Source: Affinundibacterium seohonense (GTDB lineage Bacteria > Pseudomonadota > Gammaproteobacteria > Burkholderiales > Burkholderiaceae_D). From it: a DNA stretch of 54,720 nt. The position numbers were made by a program, and so were the translations under genes. The notes under the pieces were generated by a model. That model did not search any database. It worked only from the letters and a program-made list of their open reading frames with translations, and was not told the DNA's origin. Where the stretch lies: NCBI RefSeq assembly GCF_014284305.1, contig NZ_JACOFW010000026.1, forward strand, positions 1 to 54,720, written 5' to 3'. Below, in pieces: positions 19,195 through 28,051 of the stretch. Position 1 is the stretch's first letter; the number at the start of each line of letters is the position of its first letter.

Positions 19195-19905
19195 TTAAAT
19201 GGATTTGATACGGACTAATTTGCCATCAACCACATGCAATCCACATTCTTTTGATTCAGGATTTTCCCACCACCAGCGTCCAGCACGTACATCTTCGCCC
19301 GGCTGTATGGCGCGGGTGCAAGGCTCGCAGCCTATCGATGGATAGCCTTTGTCATGGAGTGCATTGTACGGCACATTATTGCTGCGAATATAGTGCCAAA
19401 CATCATCTTCTGACCAATCCGTTAAAGGATTGAATTTTTGCATAGCATGGGCGACATCATCTTCTTGTACTGCCAATTCTGCACGAGTGGCAGACTGGGC
19501 ACGACGTTGTCCTGTGATCCAAGCTTTGTTGCCACTTAGTGCCCGATTTAGCGGTTCTACTTTACGGATTCTGCAGCATTCTTTACGCATCTCTACGCTA
19601 TCGTAAAACGCATTCAAACCGTGCTGCTGAACATAGCTGTTAACAGCATCTGTTTCTGGTTTGTAGAGTTCGACTTCGTAGTCATAGGTCTCTTTGATGC
19701 GATCTAACATGCTTAAAGTCTCTTTGTGCAAGCGACCTGTTTCCAAAGAAAAGATACCTATGTTCAGCTTGTGACGCAAAATTAAATCCGTCAACACCAT
19801 GTCTTCAGCTGCCAGGCTAGAAGCGAAAACTGCAGGGGAAAACTCAGTTGCAATTTTTTCTAAAATACTGACCGTCGCCGCTAGGCGTGCTGCAAAATCG
19901 CTCAT
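19195..19905 (-). CDS. cysH: adenylyl-sulfate (APS) reductase, thioredoxin-dependent
   Basis: This enzyme reduces activated sulfate to sulfite using thioredoxin. The 236-aa protein has two cysteine pairs (CC in KECCRIRKVEPL and CxxC in GCEPCTRA), the ligands of the [4Fe-4S] cluster of APS reductases, which E. coli-type PAPS reductases lack. The catalytic Cys is in the ECGLH motif near the C-terminus. The cluster, together with absence of cysC in the operon, points to APS rather than PAPS as substrate. The start codon directly abuts the stop of the DUF934 gene. Confidence 0.94.
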   Translation of the reverse strand: MSDFAARLAATVSILEKIATEFSPAVFASSLAAEDMVLTDLILRHKLNIGIFSLETGRLHKETLSMLDRIKETYDYEVELYKPETDAVNSYVQQHGLNAFYDSVEMRKECCRIRKVEPLNRALSGNKAWITGQRRAQSATRAELAVQEDDVAHAMQKFNPLTDWSEDDVWHYIRSNNVPYNALHDKGYPSIGCEPCTRAIQPGEDVRAGRWWWENPESKECGLHVVDGKLVRIKSI

Positions 19906-20433
19906 TCAAATACCTGTTCTTTCAACACGGCGGAAAAGTGGATTTTTCTCATCAACCGAGGTCTGATACTTTTCGCTGAAATCCGTCAAACCTTTGATCG
20001 CATCATGAATATTCTTGTCGGCGCGTACCGCAAAGGAATTGAAGCCAACCCGCTGCATGTAAAACAATTGATCGCGCAACACATCACCAATCGCGCGTAA
20101 CTCGCCTGTGTAATTAAAGCGAGTACGTAAATTGTAAGCAATTGAATAGCCACGACCGTCAGCGAATTTAGGAAAATCGACAGCTAATAAGTTAAATAAT
20201 GGCAAATCACTTTGTAATTCTTTAGCTTGTTCATTACTGCTAAACCAAACCGCAATTTCAGCGCTATCTCTAGCGCGCTGGATCAACTTATCACGCTGTA
20301 ACTGCCAGACTTTGAGTGGAACGATTACTTTACCCTCGGGCACTTCAATCGCATCTGCGGTGTCATCTTCCGACAACTGCAAAATCTCCCAGTCGTCTTC
20401 AATAATTGCTCTATCCTTGATAATTTTTGTCAT
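19906..20433 (-). CDS. DUF934 protein, probable sulfite-reduction partner
   Basis: The 175-residue protein belongs to the DUF934 family, which in many proteobacteria sits directly between cysI and cysH and is annotated as a probable oxidoreductase acting with sulfite reductase. Here the context is the same: 15 nt after cysI and abutting cysH. Visible family blocks are VDFPKFADGRGYSIAYNLR and ELRAIGDVLRDQLFYMQRVGF. It has no cysteine-rich cluster motif, so electron transfer by a bound iron-sulfur centre is unlikely. A strong AGGGGGAG ribosome-binding site precedes the ATG. Its biochemical job is not established. Confidence 0.87.
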   Translation of the reverse strand: MTKIIKDRAIIEDDWEILQLSEDDTADAIEVPEGKVIVPLKVWQLQRDKLIQRARDSAEIAVWFSSNEQAKELQSDLPLFNLLAVDFPKFADGRGYSIAYNLRTRFNYTGELRAIGDVLRDQLFYMQRVGFNSFAVRADKNIHDAIKGLTDFSEKYQTSVDEKNPLFRRVERTGI

Positions 20434-20448
20434 TCTTATTCTCCCCCT

Positions 20449-22155
20449 TTAATACACAACTGCAGAGCCGGCATCCTCTCCGTGATGCTCGATCGTTTTT
20501 ATAGGTGTTGCATACACAAATTCTTTGAACGGTGCAGTGCCTAGGCGTTGTGCCGTGTCAATGAATCGTTCGCCATCAGTCCGCTCACGTAAATACACTT
20601 GAATGATGCGATCGATGACTTCTGGCATCTGTCCGGCTGAAAAAGATGGGCCGATAATCTTACCGATCGCAGCGTTATTGCCTTGCGCGCCACCGATGGA
20701 AACTTGATACCACTCGCTACCATCTTTATCGACACCGAGAATACCGATATTGCCGACGTGATGATGACCACAGGCATTGATACATCCGGACATATTGAGT
20801 TCCAGATCACCGATGTCATGCAAATAATCAAGATCACTGAAACGGTCGGTAATATCGAGTGCAATCGGAATAGACTTGGCATTGGCCAGCGCACAGAAAT
20901 CACCACCAGGACAGCAAATCATATCGGTTAGTAAACCAATATTTGGCGTTGCCAATCCATGAGCTTTTGCTTCTTGCCACAAAGCAAATAATTGGCTTTG
21001 CTCGACATCCGACAACACTAGATTTTGTTCGTGCGTGACACGAATCTCACCAAAACTAAAGCGGTCTGCCAGATCAGCAATGAAATCTAGTTGATCAGCA
21101 CTGGCATCACCTGGTGGCACACCTGGCTTTTTAAGTGATAGCAATACGGCATTATAGCCTGCGACCTTGTGTGACTTGACGTTACGTTTTACCCAATTAG
21201 CAAAAGCTTTGTTTTCTTGTTGTAATTGCACAAAATTGGCGTCGCTTGCTGGAAGGTCTGCATACGCAGGAGCCGTGAAATAAGCGGATACCCGAGCCAA
21301 TTCTGCCTCGGTCAAGGTACCTGGTCCGTCTTTAATGTCTTGCCACTCTTCTTCAACCTGACGGGCAAATTCTTCGACCCCGATCGCCTTCACCAAAATC
21401 TTGATGCGTGCTTTATAAATATTGTCACGACGTCCGAATTGATTATAGATACGTAGAATCGCTTCGAGGTAAGTCATGACGTGTTGCCATGGCAAGAACT
21501 CACGAATCACACTACCTAATATCGGCGTACGTCCCATGCCACCACCGACCATCACTTTGAAACCAACTTCACCAGCCTCGTTATGTACGACGGTCAGACC
21601 GATATCGTGAACGGCAATGGCGGCGCGATCTTCTTTTGCACCATTAATCGCAATCTTAAATTTACGCGGCAAATAGGCGAACTCTGGATGAAACGTTGTC
21701 CATTGGCGCAAAATTTCAGCATAAGGGCGCGGGTCAATAATTTCATCCGCAGCGATGCCAGCAAATTCATCCGACGTGATATTGCGCATGCAATTACCTG
21801 ATGTCTGAATCGCATGCATCTCTACTGTGGCGAGTTCCGCCAAGATGTCTGGTGTGTCCTCCAGATTAATCCAGTTATATTGAATATTTTGGCGCGTCGT
21901 GAAGTGACCATAGCCGCGATCATATTTGCGGGCAATATAGGCAAATTTTCTTACCTGCGTGGATGACAGCAGACCATACGGCACCGCCACACGCAACATG
22001 TAAGCATGTCTCTGCATGTACAAACCGTTTTGCAAACGCAGAATACGGAATTCATCTTCGCTCAACTCATTGGCGATGCGACGGCTGACTTGATCGCGAA
22101 ATTGGGCAACGCGTTCTTGAATGATTAAATGATCATGTTGGTCGTAACGATACAT
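20449..22155 (-). CDS. cysI: assimilatory sulfite (nitrite/sulfite) reductase, siroheme subunit
   Basis: It reduces sulfite to sulfide with six electrons on a coupled siroheme/[4Fe-4S] centre. The 568-aa protein has the two cluster cysteine sets, CCPGGDFC and CINACGHHH, and the duplicated ferredoxin-like halves typical of the family (YGHFTTRQNIQYNW in the first). A MYRYDQHDH start at 22155 is chosen because AGGAAG lies 7 nt upstream; a TTG two codons earlier is possible. No CysJ flavoprotein gene is next to it, so the electron donor must come from elsewhere or from ferredoxin. Confidence 0.93.
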   Translation of the reverse strand: MYRYDQHDHLIIQERVAQFRDQVSRRIANELSEDEFRILRLQNGLYMQRHAYMLRVAVPYGLLSSTQVRKFAYIARKYDRGYGHFTTRQNIQYNWINLEDTPDILAELATVEMHAIQTSGNCMRNITSDEFAGIAADEIIDPRPYAEILRQWTTFHPEFAYLPRKFKIAINGAKEDRAAIAVHDIGLTVVHNEAGEVGFKVMVGGGMGRTPILGSVIREFLPWQHVMTYLEAILRIYNQFGRRDNIYKARIKILVKAIGVEEFARQVEEEWQDIKDGPGTLTEAELARVSAYFTAPAYADLPASDANFVQLQQENKAFANWVKRNVKSHKVAGYNAVLLSLKKPGVPPGDASADQLDFIADLADRFSFGEIRVTHEQNLVLSDVEQSQLFALWQEAKAHGLATPNIGLLTDMICCPGGDFCALANAKSIPIALDITDRFSDLDYLHDIGDLELNMSGCINACGHHHVGNIGILGVDKDGSEWYQVSIGGAQGNNAAIGKIIGPSFSAGQMPEVIDRIIQVYLRERTDGERFIDTAQRLGTAPFKEFVYATPIKTIEHHGEDAGSAVVY

Positions 22156-22250
22156 CTTCAAACTTCCTATTTAAAACGCCATGCCTTAGCATGCACGTGA
22201 TGTCAGTAGAGTACAGCTATAAAGAAAGCACTGCTGAACTGGGTGATTGC

Positions 22251-23024
22251 TTAAAGAACTAATTTGCAGGCGACCAATGTTAAGGTCGTTGCCAGAATAC
22301 CGCGTAATAATTTTTCTGGTACGGCTTTGGCTGCCAAAGAGCCTAACGTAATTCCGGGGATAGAACCGAGCAAAAGAGAGCCGAGTAGTTCCCAATTGAT
22401 CGAGCCCAACCACCAGTGCCCAATTGCTGCAATGGCAGTGAGCGGAACTGCATAAGCGATATCCGTACCAGCGACATGTGCTGCTGGCATTTTTGGATAT
22501 AGCAAAACCAAAATTGTGGCGCCGATCGCACCAGCACCAATGGACGAAATAGTCACCAGCACACCTAAAACTGCTCCGGCAATGATGGTGGCGCCTGCCA
22601 ATCGATTGCCATGCAATTGACGCTCTGGATGCGCATTAATCCAAGCAAGCAATTTACTGCGATATAAAATGGCGATCACCGTCAGCAGTACAGAACCCGC
22701 AATAGAGTAACGAATAATTTGATGAAGCTCCTGACTCAAACCGCCAAAATATTTCAATGCTAGAGTCGCGACCAAGGCAGCTGGCAATGCTCCCATACAC
22801 AACAATCGCACCACATGCCATTCCACGGTGTCACGCAAACGGTGGGTAAACGTACCGGTGGCTTTCGTAATCGACGCAAAGGCTAGGTCTGTTCCCACCG
22901 CAACCGCAGGTGAAACACCAAATAGCAGGGTCAGTAAAGGCGTCATCAACGAGCCGCCGCCAACACCGGTCAAACCGACCAAGGTGCCAACTGCAAAACC
23001 AGAGATGATATAGGTAAGTGTCAT
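22251..23024 (-). CDS. TauE/SafE-family sulfite exporter-like permease
   Basis: The 257-aa membrane protein has about eight hydrophobic segments and the family's duplicated Gly-rich motif: GVGGGSLMTPLL near residue 20 and SSIGAGAIGATIL near residue 160. TauE/SafE members transport sulfite, sulfoacetate or other organosulfur anions. As the first gene of the operon, ahead of cysI, it may import sulfate or export excess sulfite; direction cannot be read from sequence. The ATG is preceded by GAGG. Confidence 0.88.
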   Translation of the reverse strand: MTLTYIISGFAVGTLVGLTGVGGGSLMTPLLTLLFGVSPAVAVGTDLAFASITKATGTFTHRLRDTVEWHVVRLLCMGALPAALVATLALKYFGGLSQELHQIIRYSIAGSVLLTVIAILYRSKLLAWINAHPERQLHGNRLAGATIIAGAVLGVLVTISSIGAGAIGATILVLLYPKMPAAHVAGTDIAYAVPLTAIAAIGHWWLGSINWELLGSLLLGSIPGITLGSLAAKAVPEKLLRGILATTLTLVACKLVL

Positions 23025-23316
23025 AGAGCCTCGTACAAAGTAGCATGCATGATAATTGCCATCGGCTTTATAGCCAACTACTTAGTATTTATTTGCTTAT
23101 ATGCAGTTTAAGTATATAGAAATGCGCTAGGTTTCGATTGATGTAGACACGATTTAAATTTTTTAAGAAATTTTACAAAGTTGGGTAAAAAAGCTGCCTT
23201 CTTTTGATCTTGAGCAAAAGCACACGACAAAGTCTGAAAAAATGAAACCCCGCTCTGTGTACGCTAGCACTTTCATGAAACTATGATGACCTAAATTCCT
23301 AAGAGCTTGATCAACG
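23025..23316. promoter_or_regulatory. divergent promoter region of the sulfate operon and the P-type ATPase gene
   Basis: This 292-nt gap separates the leftward cys operon from the rightward ATPase gene and is A/T rich around 23085-23180. The stretch at 23090-23120 has TATTT/TTATAT/TATA elements of the kind LysR regulators such as CysB often bind, but no exact site can be assigned. Confidence 0.3.
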
Positions 23317-25932
23317 ATGGCGTCACCTAACATGTATAAATTTGATGGTCTAAGTCAGTCACAGGCGCAAACTCGCCTTCAAGAAGATGGATTGAATGAA
23401 CTAGCAACCGCCCAAGCACAAAACTTGTGGCAAATTGCTTGGCACGTTTTATCAGAACCGATGATTTTGCTGTTGATCGCCTGTGGCAGCATTTACCTGA
23501 TATTGGGTGATTGGCATGATGCTGTCGTGTTGTCAGGTTTCGTGATGGGAATGGTCATCATCAGCTTTTATCAAGAGCATAAAACTGAACGCGCATTGGA
23601 AGCCCTACGTGACTTATCCAATCCCCGCGCCTTAGTGTTACGCGATGGAGCCCAACAGATAATCCCGAGCAATCAAGTCGTCGTTGGTGATTACTTAATA
23701 TTAACTGAAGGCGATCGAATTGCTGCTGACGGCATTTTGATTTCCTGCCTAAATCTAAGCGTGGATGAATCACTCCTTACAGGTGAATCTTTGGCAGTCA
23801 CGAAAGCCAGCTTGCAACGCCAAGACGATGACAGTAGCACCCCACCTGATATCGAATCCATTCAGATGGAAGCTGCCGGCGGCGACAATACGATCTTCGT
23901 CTACTCAGGCAGCCTGATCGTGCAAGGCAAAGGGATCGCGATTATCAAGCAGACAGGGGCGCGTACAGCAATCGGCAGGATTGGAAGCGCGCTAGCGGAA
24001 ATACAAGAAGAACCGACTCGCGTCCAAAGAGATACCAAACGGGTCGTCAAATATGTTGCGCTCGCCAGCATTGGATTAGCGTTGATTTTAGCTCTCTGGT
24101 ATGGCTTTACTCGACATGACTGGATGCGTGGCATGTTAGTTGGCTTAACCTTTGCCATGGCCATGATTCCGGAAGAATTACCCGTAGTATTGACGATTTT
24201 TCTTGGCATAGGTGCTTGGCGCATAGGTCAGAAAAAAGTCCTGACGCGGCGGATTCCCGCAATTGAAACCCTAGGCGCCGCCAACGTTTTGTGCGTCGAC
24301 AAAACCGGAACACTGACGCAAAATAAAATGGCGCTCGTACAAGTCGTTGCTGGCAATGAACACTTCACTTGCACACCACAGTCACAGCTACCCGACAGTT
24401 TTCAAGAAGTGTTGGAGTATGCCATCCTAGCCAGCCAAAGCCAAGGCAGCGAACCTATGGATCAGGCTCTACAGCAAGCAGGTCAACTGTATTTAACCAA
24501 CCCAACAAACCAGACGGAACGCTTACACAAAAATTGGTCGCTATTGGAAGAATATCCACTTTCAAAAGACTTGCTTGCCATCTCACGTGCCTGGCAAAGT
24601 CAGGCGTCACAACAAGAACAAATCACCATCGCCACAAAAGGGGCACCAGAGGCCATTGCTAGTCTTTGCCACCTGGATGCAGCGCAAACCGAGCTATTAA
24701 TGGCACAAGTGAATGGCATGGCAGAAACTGGACTTCGTGTACTTGCCGTCGCGAAAGCATTGTATAGCCAAGATCAATCGAAGTTGAATGAGCTACCAGA
24801 ACAACAACATGATTTTGATTTCAAACTTCTGGGACTTGTCGCTTTTGCCGATCCGATTCGTGAAGGTGTACCCGAAGCGATCAAAGAGTGTCGCAGCGCG
24901 GGGATACGGGTTTTGATGATTACGGGTGACTACCCAGCCACAGCCATCAATATTGCCAATCAATGTGGTATTGATACTGCCGGCGGCGTGTTAACGGGCA
25001 GTGACATGCTAACCATGTCAGATGACGACCTAAAGGAAAAATTAGAACACATTCGAATCTACTGCCGTGTAATGCCTGAGCAGAAATTGCGTATCGTCAA
25101 TCTACTCAAACAAAATAAGGCGATTGTTGCGATGACAGGTGATGGCGTCAATGATGCACCAGCCCTCAAATCAGCTCACATTGGCATCGCCATGGGCAAA
25201 CGCGGAACCGATGTCGCACGCGAATCAGCGGCCTTGGTACTTTTAGATGATTCATTTTCGGCTATTGTCGCTGCGGTACGTTTAGGCCGTCGTATTTTTG
25301 ACAATCTGCGCAAAACCCTTAGCTTTATCATTGCCGCCCACATACCTATCATCGGTCTCTCCTTCTTACCAGTCATGTTTGGCTGGCCTGTACTACTAAT
25401 GCCAGTACATATACTCATCTTAGAATTGATTATCGATCCTAGTTGTTCCCTGGTGTTTGAAGCGGAGGAAGAAGAAGAAAATATTATGCAAAGAGCACCG
25501 CGCTCTATCGACTCAAGTATTTTTCAATCTGAAATTTTGTGGCGCGGATTCTGGCAAGGATTCGTGATTTTTCTCAATGTCGTAACGATTTACTGGTTCG
25601 CTATTCAGCATGGCATTCCGACAGATGAAACACGGGCGATCACATTTACCGCCATCGTCGTTGGGAATCTTGGTTTTATCTTCTTGAACCGCTCCTTGGT
25701 TGGTGATTTAAGCCATACGGTCTTTTCGCCAAATCCTATTATTTGGTGGGTGTGTGGGATTACTGTTTGCGTCATGACGCTGATATTTTCCGTTCCCTAT
25801 TTGCGGCAGTTGTTTTACTTTGGTCAACCCGACGTATCACATGTCTTGCTCAGTGCCATCCTTACAGCTGCGACAATTGGTGCAATTGCCTTGTTTCAGG
25901 CTTTATTCCTACGCAAAGTGAAAAACAATTAA
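23317..25932 (+). CDS. P-type cation-translocating ATPase (P2-like)
   Basis: This 871-aa membrane pump has the standard domain order: cation N-terminal domain, TGESLAVTK in the actuator domain, PEELP at residues 285-289 in M4, the phosphorylated Asp328 in DKTGT, TKGAPEAI in the nucleotide domain and TGDGVNDAP near 608-616. It is closest in outline to the Ca2+-type P2A group, but M4 has PEELP instead of PEGLP and the M6 region reads IIDPSCSLVFEAE instead of the Ca-binding N..TD pattern. The ion is therefore unsettled. It stands alone, divergent from the cys operon. The start at 23317 has no clear ribosome-binding site; Met6 is a possible alternative. Confidence 0.9.
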   Translation: MASPNMYKFDGLSQSQAQTRLQEDGLNELATAQAQNLWQIAWHVLSEPMILLLIACGSIYLILGDWHDAVVLSGFVMGMVIISFYQEHKTERALEALRDLSNPRALVLRDGAQQIIPSNQVVVGDYLILTEGDRIAADGILISCLNLSVDESLLTGESLAVTKASLQRQDDDSSTPPDIESIQMEAAGGDNTIFVYSGSLIVQGKGIAIIKQTGARTAIGRIGSALAEIQEEPTRVQRDTKRVVKYVALASIGLALILALWYGFTRHDWMRGMLVGLTFAMAMIPEELPVVLTIFLGIGAWRIGQKKVLTRRIPAIETLGAANVLCVDKTGTLTQNKMALVQVVAGNEHFTCTPQSQLPDSFQEVLEYAILASQSQGSEPMDQALQQAGQLYLTNPTNQTERLHKNWSLLEEYPLSKDLLAISRAWQSQASQQEQITIATKGAPEAIASLCHLDAAQTELLMAQVNGMAETGLRVLAVAKALYSQDQSKLNELPEQQHDFDFKLLGLVAFADPIREGVPEAIKECRSAGIRVLMITGDYPATAINIANQCGIDTAGGVLTGSDMLTMSDDDLKEKLEHIRIYCRVMPEQKLRIVNLLKQNKAIVAMTGDGVNDAPALKSAHIGIAMGKRGTDVARESAALVLLDDSFSAIVAAVRLGRRIFDNLRKTLSFIIAAHIPIIGLSFLPVMFGWPVLLMPVHILILELIIDPSCSLVFEAEEEEENIMQRAPRSIDSSIFQSEILWRGFWQGFVIFLNVVTIYWFAIQHGIPTDETRAITFTAIVVGNLGFIFLNRSLVGDLSHTVFSPNPIIWWVCGITVCVMTLIFSVPYLRQLFYFGQPDVSHVLLSAILTAATIGAIALFQALFLRKVKNN

Positions 25933-26191
25933 ATATGTATTTATTTTATGATTTGGCTAAATCCGCAGTCATCAGCATGGCATTACACATAACTTGAAAT
26001 ACAACAGTTTAAATAAAATTTCCAAGAAGCAAGCTTATCTGCTACATTGTAATTTGACGAAATTAGTAATCAAGCACAAAATTTGGCGGATTCATTTTCT
26101 GACGATGAATTTTAGCTAGTCAAGCTGTTCTTCTTGAGCTGACTGAAGTGAGATGAAGTGCGTTTTTCTCAAAGCGGAGCGACTCTGTGTC

Positions 26192-27073
26192 ATGAATAAA
26201 TCTGAAGCCCTAGATCTGCTGGTCAAACAAGCGCTAAGCGATGACTTGATATTCTCTGCCAGTGTCGCCACTTCTTTGCGTGTGCAAGAGGCCATTGATG
26301 TGGCGGATTGCAGCTTAGACAGTGCCGCTAAAATCATTATGAACGAGCCTTTACTGGCAGCGAAAGTTGTCGCTGTCGCGAACAGCGTTGCCTATAACCG
26401 CTCTTCAAATAGTGTCAGCAATGTCCGAGCAGCGATCGCTCGTTTAGGCTTCAATACTTTACGCGCATTGGTTGCGTCACTGGTCATGCGCCAAATTGCA
26501 GGTGCCAGCAAACATCCTGTGATACGCGCCAAGATTAATCAACTCTGGGAACATTCAGCACAAGTGGCAGCAATATCACAAGTTCTTGCTCGCCGCGTGA
26601 CCAAACTCAATCCCGACACAGCCATGTTTGCCGGTATCGTGCATGAAGTTGGTGGTTTCTATTTGTTATCACGAGCTGAAGAATTTCCATGCTTACTGGA
26701 ACCGGATGACCTCTCAGGCGCCAGCGATGATGCCAACTTTGACGAACTGAATGAAACCAGTCAGCAAGATTCACAAGAAGCCATTATCGGTAGAGCGGTA
26801 TTGAAGAATCTCAATCTGCCAAGCGAAGTCAATGATGCTCTAGAAGCCCTGTGGTACGGCCTCCGGGCAATGCCTCCAGAAACCTTAGGCGATACCTTAT
26901 TACTCGCCAATGAACTGGCACGAACCGTTTCACCACTCGATACACGAACCGATTCAGACAACAATCGCTGTGAGTCAGAGATCGATTTTGTAGTGGGTGA
27001 AGGGACATTGCATAGTATTTTGGAAGAATCTGAAGATGAAGTCATCACATTGTCCGCCGCACTGATCATTTAG
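26192..27073 (+). CDS. HDOD-domain signalling protein
   Basis: The 293-aa protein is an HDOD domain, a non-catalytic relative of HD phosphohydrolases used in bacterial signalling. Diagnostic parts are AAKIIMNEPLLAAKVVAVANSVAYN and NVRAAIARLGFNTLRALVASL (about residues 52-110), followed by LWEHSAQVAAISQVLA and MFAGIVHEVGGFYLL, where the HD motif is replaced by HE. No EAL, GGDEF or receiver domain is attached. The ATG at 26192 is preferred because a GGAG lies upstream; an ATG at 26153 would add 13 residues. No partner gene is nearby. Confidence 0.88.
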   Translation: MNKSEALDLLVKQALSDDLIFSASVATSLRVQEAIDVADCSLDSAAKIIMNEPLLAAKVVAVANSVAYNRSSNSVSNVRAAIARLGFNTLRALVASLVMRQIAGASKHPVIRAKINQLWEHSAQVAAISQVLARRVTKLNPDTAMFAGIVHEVGGFYLLSRAEEFPCLLEPDDLSGASDDANFDELNETSQQDSQEAIIGRAVLKNLNLPSEVNDALEALWYGLRAMPPETLGDTLLLANELARTVSPLDTRTDSDNNRCESEIDFVVGEGTLHSILEESEDEVITLSAALII

Positions 27074-27387
27074 TTAGACAAACATCAAAGTTAAACTTGT
27101 CTCGGCCACGACTCGATTTGCATCGACACTGGCGTAAAAATCACTTGGTTTAACATGGCTTCAATCTCCCACAAAAGTCTTGTGAGCATCATTCTTGATG
27201 ATCATGCCATCCTAGATACCTCAACTAAGCCGCGGCAACCAACAGGCAGGTTCACCCTGCGCTTTTTCAAGGCTGCACAGATCATTGACAATACTTAAGC
27301 TTGATATGCGATACTACGCGCTATTTTTAATCGCTTAAGGACTGACGCGAGTTTTGCCACTTTAAGCCTCACCAAAATTAGACCCAG
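27074..27387. other. 314-nt gap, nothing recognised
   Basis: No open frame with a ribosome-binding site and no stable long hairpin were seen. It probably carries the promoter of the SxtJ-like module that follows. Confidence 0.4.
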
Positions 27388-27804
27388 ATGCATTCGCAAT
27401 CGCCGCCACCCAATCAAATTGCCAGGTCATCGGACAGAAATTTCGGTTTCATCATGACCGCATTCTTCTTGATCCTGACATTTTTCCCCTTATTACATCA
27501 TCAGCCTATTCGTTATTGGGCACTACTAGTAGCTGCGTTTTTCTTTATCCCAGCATTAGTATTTCCAAAACTATTGTCCAGACTGAATATCTTATGGATG
27601 CAATTTGGCGAGTTACTTTCTAAAATTGTTAGTCCGATCGCTTTAGGTATCGTGTTTTTTGTCGCCATTACCCCTTTTGCATTGATCATGCGGGTTCTGG
27701 GAAAGCGTGGCTTAGACCTAAAATTCGAGCCAAATTGCGAAAGTTATTGGAAAGTCAGAGATGTTCCAGGGCCAGATCCCAAAAGCATGAAAGATCAGTT
27801 TTAA
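27388..27804 (+). CDS. SxtJ-family membrane protein
   Basis: This 138-aa protein has hydrophobic segments at about residues 20-36, 42-60 and 80-102, and a conserved C-terminus (LGKRGLDLKFEPN, SYWKVRD). That is the pattern of the SxtJ family, named after a gene of unknown function in cyanobacterial saxitoxin clusters and often found beside O-carbamoyltransferases. Here a DUF5989-like miniprotein and a carbamoyltransferase follow at once, which supports the family call. Function is unknown; a membrane partner for the carbamoyltransferase is plausible. The N-terminal start lacks a strong ribosome-binding site. Confidence 0.8.
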   Translation: MHSQSPPPNQIARSSDRNFGFIMTAFFLILTFFPLLHHQPIRYWALLVAAFFFIPALVFPKLLSRLNILWMQFGELLSKIVSPIALGIVFFVAITPFALIMRVLGKRGLDLKFEPNCESYWKVRDVPGPDPKSMKDQF

Positions 27805-27895
27805 AGCACACTCGTTGCGAAATTATTTGTGTTAAAACTTCACTCGAACTGACCTAATGCTTACGAAAACTCTCATCATTTAAAGGGCTACGATT

Positions 27896-28045
27896 TTGTT
27901 ATTTATCAAAGAATTATTCAATTACTTGCGCTCTCGTAAAAAATTCTGGCTGCTGCCCATTTTCGTGATTATGGCCATGCTCGGCGCGCTCATCGTCTTA
28001 GCGCAAGGCAGCGCCATCGCCCCTTTCATCTACACTCTTTTTTAA
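27896..28045 (+). CDS. DUF5989/SxtK-like single-span miniprotein (TTG start)
   Basis: A 49-codon frame starts with TTG at 27896, has AGGG 8 nt upstream and stops 6 nt before the carbamoyltransferase ATG. The product begins LFIKELFNYLRSRKKFWLLP, followed by one membrane helix (about residues 19-37) and a short tail ending FIYTLF. The basic LRSRKKFW patch followed by a single helix is the hallmark of DUF5989, the SxtK-like miniproteins beside O-carbamoyltransferases. Its length and TTG start make it easy to miss. Role unknown. Confidence 0.8.
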   Translation: MLFIKELFNYLRSRKKFWLLPIFVIMAMLGALIVLAQGSAIAPFIYTLF

Positions 28046-28051
28046 GCATCT

